Position numbers and translations under genes: made by a program | Part shown: positions 35,004-43,466 of the stretch, piece after piece | How the letters are laid out: each line of letters starts with the position of its first letter | How positions within the stretch are numbered: position 1 is the first letter of the stretch | Notes under the pieces: model-generated | Seen by the model: the letters and a program-made list of their open reading frames with translations, nothing else | Databases searched by the model: none | Told to the model about the DNA's origin: nothing | From: UBA1413 sp964552955 | GTDB taxonomy: Bacteria; Bacteroidota; Bacteroidia; Bacteroidales; Prolixibacteraceae | Direction of reading: 5' to 3' | Assembly: GCA_964552955.1 (NCBI GenBank) | Contig: CAZKIU010000005.1 | Span: 1 to 64,000 of the forward strand | Length of the DNA stretch: 64,000 nt

Positions 35004-36698
35004 TCAATGGGCGTTCCCTGCGGGTACTTTGAGATGGTCTCCGGTGGCGTTGACCACCTGACGGAGCCACCATTCCGGATATCCGGGGAAAAGGGGCATT
35101 GCCGGCTGACCATAATCATTCCGCAGGAAAGTACCGTTCTCCTCTTTCTTGACGTTACCGTCGATGTATTTCACCAACAGATAACGGTAGAGTTCTTTCC
35201 ACCGGGCGACGGTCCCGTCGGCTTCTCTGACCGAGAAGTGGGTCAGGAATTTAAGGGCTGTTTCCCGGTTCCCGCTTTCCAGAAGTCCGGCCGCAGCCTT
35301 ATCGATATAGGGGATGTAATTGACGAATTGTGTTTCGGTCTCCTGCTGAACCTTTTGCACGTCCTTGATGATGTCGGAGTAGCGGAGGTATGCAAAATTG
35401 GCCACCTGGTTAAAGGCCCAGAAAGCGGAAGTCTCGCTGTAGTTGAGCAGGTCGCCGTTGCCAGTGCGGTAGGATTCAGGGATCTCGGTGATACCACAGT
35501 ACATGGGCACGTAGACGGTGCTGTACGTATCGTCGACACCGAACCAAAGGATCCCTCCTACGGGGGAGGGGAGCCAGCTGCGGCTCTGCGCCACAAAGGA
35601 GAAGCCGGTTTGCTGGGTGGAGATGGCTCTTTCATTGAGGTAGGTCTGATCGCCTACCTTCCAGGTCAGGCCTCTCCAGCGGTAGGGCAGCCCGAAGGGC
35701 CCGGCACCCGGATCTTTGGTCATGTCGAGGGGGGTTCCCGTATAATGGTCGCGCATCATCCCCATGACATCCTGTACCGTCAGGGGTTTATCGGGTTTGA
35801 CCCACAGCGGCATGCGGTTAGTGGCGAAATGGTTCTCTCCTCCGTTTTCAATTTTTCCCTCGATATAGGCGATATAGCGGTCCATGCCCGAAGCCACCTT
35901 GTTGAACCCGGCCCACACGCGGGCTTCCGAAAAACGGGCCGCACTGAAATCAACGGGAGCATAGACGTCAGAGAAGCTGAAATCCTTGTTTTTACCTGAA
36001 AACCATCCTTTTTCGCGGGCAAAGGAGATCACATCTTTGGCATAGAGGCAATTCTTCGGGTCATCGAGAGGGAAGGTGGTGATTCTGGCCTGGTTGGCAT
36101 GGCCGCTGATGTATCCTTCGGGGATGCGCTGGGCCACCCATACAGCCCCTTTTTCTCCTGCACCCTTGCCGATCATCTCCATGATCCAGGCTTCATTGGC
36201 GTCAGCAATGGAAAAAGACTCCCCGGAGCTGGCATAACCATATTTTTCGACCAGGGAGGTCATGACCTCAATGGCTTCACGGGCCGTTCTGGAGCGCTGA
36301 AGGGCGATATACATCAGACTGCCGTAATCGACGATGGCCCCCGGCTGTTGCGATAACTCTTCCCTGCCCCCAAAAGTGGTCTCCCCGATAGAAACCTGAT
36401 GCTCATTGATGTTACCCACCACACTCCAGGTGTGGGGGACCTGCTCTATCTTCCCCAGGAACTTGCCGGTATCCCATTCATTCACCTCCAGGAGCGACCC
36501 GGCAGGCCAATCCCTGGCCGGCCAATGGTACAACTCACCATATAAGGTGTGGGAATCGGCAGCGTAGGTGATCATCACCGAACCATCGGCCGATGCTCCT
36601 TTCGTTATCAGAAAATTGGTGCACCCCAGGGCACCTGGCACATTTCCTGTCAGGAAAAAAAACAGAGATAAAACAGCAATACTTCTTTTAAACTTCAT
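35004..36698 (-). CDS. secreted dipeptidase, peptidase family C69
   Basis: 564 residues from MKFKRSIAVLSLFFF, placing the signal peptide immediately before the catalytic Cys (C26 in LGCTNFLITKGAS). C69 enzymes are Ntn-hydrolases whose N-terminal Cys is exposed by cleavage, and removal of this signal would do that. GSVMITYAADSH and the later ANQARITTFP fit the family. The product probably cleaves dipeptides in the periplasm. A TATATTTG box at 36729-36736 (reverse) may be its promoter. Confidence 0.92.
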   Translation of the reverse strand: MKFKRSIAVLSLFFFLTGNVPGALGCTNFLITKGASADGSVMITYAADSHTLYGELYHWPARDWPAGSLLEVNEWDTGKFLGKIEQVPHTWSVVGNINEHQVSIGETTFGGREELSQQPGAIVDYGSLMYIALQRSRTAREAIEVMTSLVEKYGYASSGESFSIADANEAWIMEMIGKGAGEKGAVWVAQRIPEGYISGHANQARITTFPLDDPKNCLYAKDVISFAREKGWFSGKNKDFSFSDVYAPVDFSAARFSEARVWAGFNKVASGMDRYIAYIEGKIENGGENHFATNRMPLWVKPDKPLTVQDVMGMMRDHYTGTPLDMTKDPGAGPFGLPYRWRGLTWKVGDQTYLNERAISTQQTGFSFVAQSRSWLPSPVGGILWFGVDDTYSTVYVPMYCGITEIPESYRTGNGDLLNYSETSAFWAFNQVANFAYLRYSDIIKDVQKVQQETETQFVNYIPYIDKAAAGLLESGNRETALKFLTHFSVREADGTVARWKELYRYLLVKYIDGNVKKEENGTFLRNDYGQPAMPLFPGYPEWWLRQVVNATGDHLKVPAGNAH

Positions 36699-36768
36699 AA
36701 TGCACGGTATAAAATAGACCTGAACGGGCAAATATAACTTTTTTGTCAGTTTGGCCTAATGATTTATC

Positions 36769-38475
36769 TTATTTCCAGAACGTCGCCGAGTAAACGGCGG
36801 TGTTACCGGCATGGTCGGTAACATTGAGATGGAGGGTGTGTCTTTTACCGCTGCCGATACGGGCAGTGTCAATACGGTAGGCCAGTCTGCTGAACTTGGG
36901 ATCGTACTCAAACAGAGCCCACTCCCCGTCGATCGTGCCGGTATAGCTGTGGATGCCCGGAAACGCATCTCTGATGGTAAAACGGATCCAGGCGGTTTCG
37001 GTGAGACTGTTGTTTTTGATGCTCAGGGGAGTGATCACCGGAGCGATGGTGTCGGTAGCCACGGCATAAGTGCCGAATTCCCTGACCGAAGCCTCCATCC
37101 AGCCATCGACAAAGCGGCCACCGGCATACTGTGGGATGCCCTTGTCGTCAATTAGGGCGACAAATGCCTTTGATATCAGTGAATCGGGAAGAAGGGGGGC
37201 CTTGATCCTGAGGGATACCGCCTTGTGTACCGCAGTCTCAGGGGCATGCACCCTGTGAAGGGCTGAGTAAAAGCCGTTACCCGAAGGGGTACTCTGGTAG
37301 CGGAAGCCGAAATCATCGTAGAAGGCTCCCGGAGGCGTGGAGATTTCAAAATCGGGCGCCATAAATTGGTTTTCGTCCTGCCAGGAGAAGTGAAGAGTTC
37401 CGCTGTCGGGGAGCTCAGGTTGTGGCCAGGCCACACCCGCCAGTGCAAAGGAAAACCTGGTCGTATTCCCGGCCACATCGGAAAGGATGATTTCTCCCTG
37501 GACCACCTGCCCGCTGTCAAGGGTGATGATCCCACGGGAGGTATCCTCCTGATAGATGGGAAGCAAGTTGCCCGGTTCGCGCCATAGTTTATGAAAACGT
37601 GCCCCGCTCTGAACATATTCCCCATAATCGATATGGCTGTTGAGAAAACGATTGTTGCTGAAAGCGATCCTGTCAATGGTAAAGGATTGGATTTCAGTGC
37701 CATTGATCAGGAGCCTGGCCTTGTGGATGCCACAGGGACTGGTATTGTTATCGAAAAAGTCATTGGTTTGGATGGCAATGCCAATTTTACCGCCACCTGT
37801 AATGGCTCGGGCGGGATTCAGCCGGTAACCTGTGCCATTCAATACCGGAGTATATTTCCTGGGAGCATTTTTAAACTCGACATGGGACTGGCTGCCGAGG
37901 GGATAAAACTTCACGGCGGTGATGCGGGGGGGCGTCAGGTCTTTGGCCCCGAAGGTGTCAATGCCCAGGGGATTGAGGGCATCCTGGGTGGGCGTGTCCC
38001 TTATTTCGTAATGGAGATGAGGCCCTCCTGAACTGCCCGAATTGCCACTCAGGGCAATGCGCTCCTCCCGGGCCACCAGAAATTTCCCTTGCGGAAGCTC
38101 CAGATCCACTGAATAACTCCTGAGCCGGTACTGTTCTTCTTTCACGTAAGCTTCAATATCATCGCGGAACTGGAGCAGGTGGCCGTAGACCGTCGTGGTC
38201 TGGTTAGGATGATTCACATAGAGTACCCTGCCATAACCCGTGGGCGATACCGCAACTCTGGATACATACCCCTCCGCACTGGCATAGACCGGGACTCCCG
38301 TCCTCCTTTCGGTCCTGAAATCGACTCCGGTATGGAAATGATTGGGCCGCAACTCCCCGAAATTGCCACTCAACGATACCGGAATCTTCAGGGGAGTGGC
38401 GTAATATTTTAGTTGGCCCCACAGGGGATGGCCCTGCAGAACAAATAATAGGATCAGAATGTTATTAATTCGCAT
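36769..38475 (-). CDS. M23 (LytM-type) metallopeptidase, secreted
   Basis: 568 residues with a signal peptide (cleavage near residue 20). The M23 domain at about 30-170 keeps its zinc ligands: NHFHTGVDF (H48, D52), TTTVYGHLL and GGPHLHYEI. About 400 residues of beta-rich, Ig-like sequence follow and are not assigned. It would be a murein endopeptidase or a binding regulator in the periplasm. It lies 71 bases upstream of the C69 dipeptidase on the same strand and is divergent from the zapA operon. A TATATTTG box lies at 38505-38512 (reverse). Confidence 0.92.
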   Translation of the reverse strand: MRINNILILLFVLQGHPLWGQLKYYATPLKIPVSLSGNFGELRPNHFHTGVDFRTERRTGVPVYASAEGYVSRVAVSPTGYGRVLYVNHPNQTTTVYGHLLQFRDDIEAYVKEEQYRLRSYSVDLELPQGKFLVAREERIALSGNSGSSGGPHLHYEIRDTPTQDALNPLGIDTFGAKDLTPPRITAVKFYPLGSQSHVEFKNAPRKYTPVLNGTGYRLNPARAITGGGKIGIAIQTNDFFDNNTSPCGIHKARLLINGTEIQSFTIDRIAFSNNRFLNSHIDYGEYVQSGARFHKLWREPGNLLPIYQEDTSRGIITLDSGQVVQGEIILSDVAGNTTRFSFALAGVAWPQPELPDSGTLHFSWQDENQFMAPDFEISTPPGAFYDDFGFRYQSTPSGNGFYSALHRVHAPETAVHKAVSLRIKAPLLPDSLISKAFVALIDDKGIPQYAGGRFVDGWMEASVREFGTYAVATDTIAPVITPLSIKNNSLTETAWIRFTIRDAFPGIHSYTGTIDGEWALFEYDPKFSRLAYRIDTARIGSGKRHTLHLNVTDHAGNTAVYSATFWK

Positions 38476-38576
38476 GTCCGCTTTTAAAAATGAGGATGGA
38501 GCGGCAAATATAAGATGGAGAAGGGATAATTTTTACAATTTGAACCCCCAGTCCGGTCGTAATGTTTTAAAAATAT

Positions 38577-38584
38577 TAATTTTG
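38577..38584 (+). promoter_or_regulatory. -7 box for the coiled-coil/zapA/rny unit
   Basis: TAATTTTG, 20 bases before the ATG of the coiled-coil gene; no obvious TTTG upstream. Confidence 0.4.
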
Positions 38585-38603
38585 TCACTGAATTGCAGCA
38601 ATA

Positions 38604-38897
38604 ATGACAGAGGAAAGCCTTTTGCTTGTAAGGGAACTGAAGGGGAGAATCCACCATCTGTTGGGAGAATTCGAACAACTGGAAGGCCGGAACAGGGAGT
38701 TGCTGGATGAAATTGCATTCCTGAAAAGCCGGATAGAGGTTCTGGGAGAGGAAAAGGCTGAACTCGTGACCAGATATGAGAATCTGAAACTGGCCAGAAC
38801 CATGGAAACAGGTTTTGGCGATAGCCGTGAGGTCAGGCTGAAGATTGGAAAATTAATGCGGGAGATTGATAAATGTGTGGCATTGCTGAATGAGTAA
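38604..38897 (+). CDS. small coiled-coil protein preceding zapA
   Basis: 97 residues, almost entirely a predicted coiled coil (heptads of Leu/Ile/Val through LVRELKGRIHHLLGEFEQLE and onward). Its stop overlaps the zapA start by 8 bases, so the two are translationally coupled. The place and form suggest a division-associated coiled-coil protein (ZapB-like in shape), but homology to ZapB cannot be claimed by eye. Confidence 0.8.
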   Translation: MTEESLLLVRELKGRIHHLLGEFEQLEGRNRELLDEIAFLKSRIEVLGEEKAELVTRYENLKLARTMETGFGDSREVRLKIGKLMREIDKCVALLNE

Positions 38898-39210
38898 CAA
38901 CAGGATGAACGACACACTTTCAATACATATCAGGATTGACAACAGGGTTTATCCCCTGGAGGTCAGCCGTAAGGACGAGGAGAGGTTCCGGAATGCTGCA
39001 AAAAGGGTGAACGAACTGGTGCAATCCTTCCGAAAGGATTATCCCGATAAGGATGCCCAGGATGTTCTGGCCATGACGGCATTTCAGGTGGTATACAGCA
39101 GCCTGGTGATGCAGGAAAAGGCCGACCAAACTCCTCTGATCGGTGAGTTGAAAGATTTAAGGGATGACGTGAACGACTTTCTCTCAGAGAGGGAAGTGCA
39201 CCACATCTGA
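38890..39210 (+). CDS. zapA: cell division protein ZapA
   Basis: 106 residues. ZapA bundles FtsZ filaments at midcell. The N-terminal globular part reads LSIHIRIDNRVYPLEVSRKDEERFRNAAKRVNELV, typical for the family, and a C-terminal coiled coil follows (QEKADQTPLIGELKDL). It overlaps the upstream coiled-coil gene and is followed by a terminator and rny. Confidence 0.93.
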   Translation: MSNNRMNDTLSIHIRIDNRVYPLEVSRKDEERFRNAAKRVNELVQSFRKDYPDKDAQDVLAMTAFQVVYSSLVMQEKADQTPLIGELKDLRDDVNDFLSEREVHHI

Positions 39211-39229
39211 AGTCAGGATATTTTATCAT

Positions 39230-39288
39230 ACCCGCTGTTTTACCGTTTTTCCTTCCGGGGAGAAGTGGTAAAGAAGCGGGTTTTTTAT
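39230..39288 (+). terminator. terminator between zapA and rny
   Basis: ACCCGCT pairs with AGCGGGT, with an inner TTTACC/GGTAAA stem, followed by TTTTTTATT. The 100-base spacer leaves little room for a 6S RNA, which lies next to zapA in some bacteria. Confidence 0.8.
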
Positions 39289-39310
39289 TAACCATATAAT
39301 ATTTTAGCAT

Positions 39311-40867
39311 ATGTTAGGAACGATAATAGGTGTGATTGCCGGTTTCATAGGAGGTGGGACGCTCTCTTACTTCATGTGGGATAAGGCGTTAAAGGCAAAG
39401 AAGGTCAAGATTATCAGCGCGGCAGAGACCGAAGGCGAGGTGATCAAGAAGGAGAAGATGCTTCAGGCCAAAGAGAAGTATCTGCAGTTGAAATCGGAGC
39501 ATGAGAAGCAGGTGAATGAGCGGAACCAGAAGGTGGTTGCCCTGGAGAACAAGTTAAAACAGCGGGAGACGGCAGCCAACCAGCAACGCAGTGATTTAAT
39601 GCGTGATATACGCACTTTTGAGACCGAGAAGCAGGAAGTGGAACAGATGAGGGAAACCCTGACCAATCAGTTGCAGGTGTTGGAACAGAAGCATGAAGAG
39701 TTGGAGAAAATGCACCGTCAACAGGTGGAGAAACTGGAGCAGATATCAGGCATGTCGGCGGAAGAAGCCCGGGCCCAGATGGTGGAATCGCTGAAGGAGG
39801 AGGCCAAGACGGAGGCCATGTCCTATGTCAACGAGATTATGGAAGAGGCCAAGCTTACTGCCTCGAAGGAAGCCAAGAAAGTGGTGGTCAAGACGATTCA
39901 GCGTGTGGCCACTGAAACAGCCATTGAGAATGCCGTGACCATCTTCCATATCGAGAGTGATGAAATGAAGGGGCGGATCATTGGTCGTGAGGGAAGGAAT
40001 ATCAGAGCACTGGAAGCGGCCACCGGGGTGGAGATCATTGTAGATGACACGCCTGAGGCAATTGTCTTATCGGCTTTCGATCCGGTACGGCGCGAAGTGG
40101 CCCGTTTGGCCCTTCATCAACTGGTGACCGACGGGCGCATCCACCCGGCACGCATCGAGGAGGTCGTTCAGAAAGTCCAGAAACAGGTCGAAGAAGAGGT
40201 CATAGAAACCGGAAAACGAACCACCATTGATCTGGGGATCCACGGTTTGCATCCTGAACTGATCAGGCTGATCGGCAAGATGAAATACCGTTCCTCCTAT
40301 GGTCAGAATTTGTTGCAGCATTCACGGGAGGTGGCCAACCTCTGCGCCATCATGGCAGCCGAACTGGGTCTGAATCCTAAAAAGGCCAAGCGGGCTGGTT
40401 TGCTCCATGACATCGGCAAGGTTCCCGATGATGAACCCGAATTGCCACATGCCGTTCTGGGGATGAAGCTGGCCGAGAAATACAAGGAGAAACCTGAAAT
40501 CTGCAATGCCATCGGTTCGCACCACGACGAAGTAGAGATGCAGACCCTGTTGGCGCCCATCGTTCAGGTTTGTGATGCCATCTCGGGGGCCCGCCCCGGT
40601 GCCCGCCGTGAGGTGGTCGAATCCTACATCAAGCGGCTCAAAGACCTCGAAGACCTGGCCCTTTCCTATCCGGGGGTGATGAAAACCTATGCCATCCAGG
40701 CCGGAAGGGAACTGCGTGTGATCGTGGGTTCCGACAAGATCAACGACCAGGAGTCAGAACAACTCTCCTACGATATCGCCAAGCGGATCCAGGATGAGAT
40801 GACTTACCCCGGTCAGATAAAAATCACCGTGATCAGGGAGACCCGGGCGGTGAACTATGCCAAATAG
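39311..40867 (+). CDS. rny: ribonuclease Y
   Basis: 518 residues, the usual length. It is a membrane-anchored endoribonuclease that starts mRNA decay. Order: N-terminal transmembrane segment (MLGTIIGVIAGFIGGGTLSYF), a long coiled coil to about residue 190, a KH domain (MKGRIIGREGRNIRALEAATGVEIIVDDTPE) and the HD domain (HDIGKV, then SHHDE). It ends in the conserved YPGQIKITVIRETRAVNYAK. It is alone downstream of the zapA terminator. Confidence 0.97.
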   Translation: MLGTIIGVIAGFIGGGTLSYFMWDKALKAKKVKIISAAETEGEVIKKEKMLQAKEKYLQLKSEHEKQVNERNQKVVALENKLKQRETAANQQRSDLMRDIRTFETEKQEVEQMRETLTNQLQVLEQKHEELEKMHRQQVEKLEQISGMSAEEARAQMVESLKEEAKTEAMSYVNEIMEEAKLTASKEAKKVVVKTIQRVATETAIENAVTIFHIESDEMKGRIIGREGRNIRALEAATGVEIIVDDTPEAIVLSAFDPVRREVARLALHQLVTDGRIHPARIEEVVQKVQKQVEEEVIETGKRTTIDLGIHGLHPELIRLIGKMKYRSSYGQNLLQHSREVANLCAIMAAELGLNPKKAKRAGLLHDIGKVPDDEPELPHAVLGMKLAEKYKEKPEICNAIGSHHDEVEMQTLLAPIVQVCDAISGARPGARREVVESYIKRLKDLEDLALSYPGVMKTYAIQAGRELRVIVGSDKINDQESEQLSYDIAKRIQDEMTYPGQIKITVIRETRAVNYAK

Positions 40868-40911
40868 GAATTCGGAAAACACTGCGGAACATCCCGCATA
40901 ATAAAAGAATA

Positions 40912-40945
40912 AAAGCCGTTCCTCATAAGAGGAGCGGCTTTGTTG
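40912..40945 (+). terminator. terminator of rny
   Basis: AAAGCCGTTCCTC pairs with GAGGAGCGGCTTT (one G-T pair) around ATAA, followed by a T-rich stretch. Confidence 0.85.
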
Positions 40946-40985
40946 TTTATGGGAAAAGCGTCCGGATTGATCTTTATTGCATTGT

Positions 40986-41873
40986 TTATTTTTTTCCTGA
41001 CAAAATACTCATCATCTGGAGCAGGTCGGCCGTACGTTCACTCTGTCCGCTCATTTCGTAGCTCTTTTCAGTGATCTCCAGAAGGCGGAGGAGAAAAACC
41101 TTGGGGGTACTGGCCTCCAGCGTGACATTCTCCATGTCGATGTTCAGCTTTTTCAGGATGAATTCAAGCTCTTTTCTCCCGGTAATTGATCCTTTGTTGG
41201 CCGGATTGATATAAAAGAGGACGTCGCTTTCAATACCCGGAGGGTGTACTCTGGCTGCTATTTTACGGTCGACATAAGCCAGCAGGGGATGCCGGGGCAG
41301 GTCGACATATTTCACAGGCAATTCCAATTGCTGGGCGATGATATTGTAAAGGAGAGCCAGGGAGACGGCATTGCCCGTGCCGGTTTCCAGGATCCTGTTG
41401 ATGAAACAGTGCTGCGGTGTGAGATGCTCATCCTCCGAGACCTTCAGTCTGAAGTCCTGGTAAAAAACGTGATTCAGAACGGTGATTTTCTCAATGGAAG
41501 TAAGGGAATTGTTGATTTCTACCCACACCTTCCTGCGGATATCTTCGATATTCCGGAGGACCTCCTGCTCGTTCATATCGGGATAGTGGTAGCGGCTGGC
41601 CAGGATAAAGCCTTCGAGCAGGTCGGGGGCCGGTTGCCTCGACCATTGCCGCAGTCTGTTATAATTCTCCTTGAAGAGAATCCGCTGGATCAGGTTCTCA
41701 ATGCGAATTTGGCAGATTTCATAGGGGGTGGTCTCCCATATGGCTTCCAGGGCGGGGATAACGGCACTGTTTTCCTTGAGCAGCTCTTTTTCCACTGCCT
41801 CAAAGATGAGGTGATCCGGGTCATCCATGAGCCGGATCAGCGCCTTTATCCTATCCTTTTTGCCTGCAGTCAT
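40986..41873 (-). CDS. SirB1/transglutaminase-like family protein
   Basis: 295 residues, no signal peptide. The core pattern is that of SirB1-like proteins: a helical N-terminal half, LTSIEKITVLNHVFYQDFRLKVSED, then a transglutaminase-like region GNAVSLALLYNIIAQQLELPVKYVDLPRHPLLAYV. The Cys nucleophile usual for active transglutaminases is not at the expected place (TGNAVSLA), so enzyme activity is doubtful. It lies 4 bases downstream of the nucleoside phosphorylase gene on the same strand, so the two are probably cotranscribed. Confidence 0.82.
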   Translation of the reverse strand: MTAGKKDRIKALIRLMDDPDHLIFEAVEKELLKENSAVIPALEAIWETTPYEICQIRIENLIQRILFKENYNRLRQWSRQPAPDLLEGFILASRYHYPDMNEQEVLRNIEDIRRKVWVEINNSLTSIEKITVLNHVFYQDFRLKVSEDEHLTPQHCFINRILETGTGNAVSLALLYNIIAQQLELPVKYVDLPRHPLLAYVDRKIAARVHPPGIESDVLFYINPANKGSITGRKELEFILKKLNIDMENVTLEASTPKVFLLRLLEITEKSYEMSGQSERTADLLQMMSILSGKK

Positions 41874-41877
41874 CGGG

Positions 41878-42747
41878 TCAACGGATTAAATGGTTGAGTA
41901 CGGCCTCGACCAGGCGTTCCATAGAACCATGATAGCTTTCATTGGCTCCACGGGTCATCCGGTTGGCAATCAACAGGCATACGGTCAGGGCCTCATGGCC
42001 CAGCAACGCCGACAACCCATAGATGGCCGAACTCTCCATTTCATAGTTGGTGATTTTATATCCTTCGAAGGAGAATGCTTCAAGTTGTTCATTGAGGTGG
42101 GGCAGGGCCAGGGGCAGGCGGAGCTCCCTTCCCTGCGGGCCATAAAAACCGGGCGCCGAGATGTTCACCCCCCGGGCGAATTCCGGTCCGCTGAATTTCG
42201 CCAGTAGCCGGGGTGATGCATCCACCACATAGGGGGAGGGAAATGAGACCGGCCACCCCGTAAATGTTCTGAACGCCTCCTCAAAATCCAGGTCGCTGAC
42301 CGAATCCCGGCCTGCATAATACGATAGCATCCCATCAAAACCCACCGACTTGTGACTGACCACCCACGACCCTACAGGAAGATCACGCTGTAACCCCCCT
42401 GAAGTCCCTATTCGGACCAGCCTCAACGACCGGTGACCCGGCAGTATCTCACGCTTTTCAAGGTCTATATTGACCAGGGCATCCAGCTCATTGACCACAA
42501 TATCGATGTTGTCAGTGCCTATCCCCGTGGAAACCACCGAAAGACGATGCCCCCGGTAACGCCCCGTCACCGAAACAAACTCCCGGTTGGACACCTTCAG
42601 CTCGGTCTCATCCAACTTCGAACTGATCATCTCAACCCTCCCGGGGTCACCTACCAGCAGTACTGTATCGGCCAGCTCTCCCGGTTTCAGATGCAGATGA
42701 AATATGCTGCCATCGTCGTTCACGATGAGTTCTGATTCTTCTATCAT
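41878..42747 (-). CDS. nucleoside phosphorylase (uridine phosphorylase-like)
   Basis: 289 residues from MIEESELIVNDDGSIFHLHL; the frame extends 27 codons upstream without family features. Phosphate and ribose site motifs: VLLVGDPGRVEMI, RIGTSGGLQ and NYEMESSAIYGL (Met-Glu pair binding ribose). It would cleave uridine or a related nucleoside with phosphate in salvage. Exact base preference cannot be fixed by eye. It is first of a two-gene unit with the SirB1-like gene. Confidence 0.88.
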   Translation of the reverse strand: MIEESELIVNDDGSIFHLHLKPGELADTVLLVGDPGRVEMISSKLDETELKVSNREFVSVTGRYRGHRLSVVSTGIGTDNIDIVVNELDALVNIDLEKREILPGHRSLRLVRIGTSGGLQRDLPVGSWVVSHKSVGFDGMLSYYAGRDSVSDLDFEEAFRTFTGWPVSFPSPYVVDASPRLLAKFSGPEFARGVNISAPGFYGPQGRELRLPLALPHLNEQLEAFSFEGYKITNYEMESSAIYGLSALLGHEALTVCLLIANRMTRGANESYHGSMERLVEAVLNHLIR

Positions 42748-43133
42748 AATGTTTCTGATGACAAACCAGTCAAAGCTATTTAAAAAAACTCTTTTGTACC
42801 AACACGTTAGCTCGTTATTTGTCAACAATTAAATTTATTGCAACGGCTGAACATGTTGATAACCTTGCTTTTCCGCATTTTTGCTGCCTTTTCTGACGGG
42901 AACAGGCCTCCTGTCCGCCCTATTTACGGGCACATCAGCCCTTTCCAGGTTGGTAAGAGAACGGCCCCTATGGGTTAATCGGAAGAAAACCGGCACTGGA
43001 GCCCATCATAAGAGGGCCCCCGGAATCCATCCTTTCCGGTGATACAACAAGGGATTTACCTCCGGAATTAATTATTTCCGGAAATGGTGCAAGCGCTTTC
43101 CCTCCGGAAAGACCGCATGCCGCAGGGCAGTTA
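42748..43133. other. 386-base spacer with inverted repeats, no gene seen
   Basis: It holds the upstream region of the nucleoside phosphorylase gene and several TCCGGA-type palindromes. One is CTCCGGAAT ... ATTTCCGG (about 43060-43082). No open frame with a plausible start was found and no promoter box is clear. Confidence 0.5.
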
Positions 43134-43328
43134 TTACCTCTTGGATTTGAAGGATTTCAGGCCGCGGGGGTCAAAATTGTCCAGTTCCTCTTCCTCAAAA
43201 TCATCGTAAATGGAGAGCCTGCGTTTGGTGCTTTTTTCTTTTTGGGACACCCCCGGAACAGTAGCTTTTCTTTCCATTTTGTCGGTTTTCTCCCGGTGGC
43301 TTGACTTGGAAAAGTTTTTTTTCATCAC
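43134..43328 (-). CDS. small basic hypothetical protein with acidic patch
   Basis: 64 residues. The first half is rich in Lys, Arg and Ser; then comes the acidic LSIYDDFEEEELDNFDP and a basic end. No membrane segment. I do not recognise a named family, although short charged proteins of this composition are frequent in Bacteroidota. A TATATTTG box on the same strand (43406-43413) supports expression. Confidence 0.5.
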   Translation of the reverse strand: MMKKNFSKSSHREKTDKMERKATVPGVSQKEKSTKRRLSIYDDFEEEELDNFDPRGLKSFKSKR

Positions 43329-43466
43329 TTTAAAACAAAAATGCGTCTTAAATTAACAAATCAGATCAATTAACTTCTCTTTTACAGTATATTGGACTGC
43401 CTGTTCAAATATAAAAACAATTCTTATACCAAACTGTTCGTTATCAGGAAGAGATAAAAATTTCAA

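Noticed and set aside
39211..39310. 6S RNA between zapA and rny
   Set aside because: Only 100 bases, most of which is a terminator hairpin.
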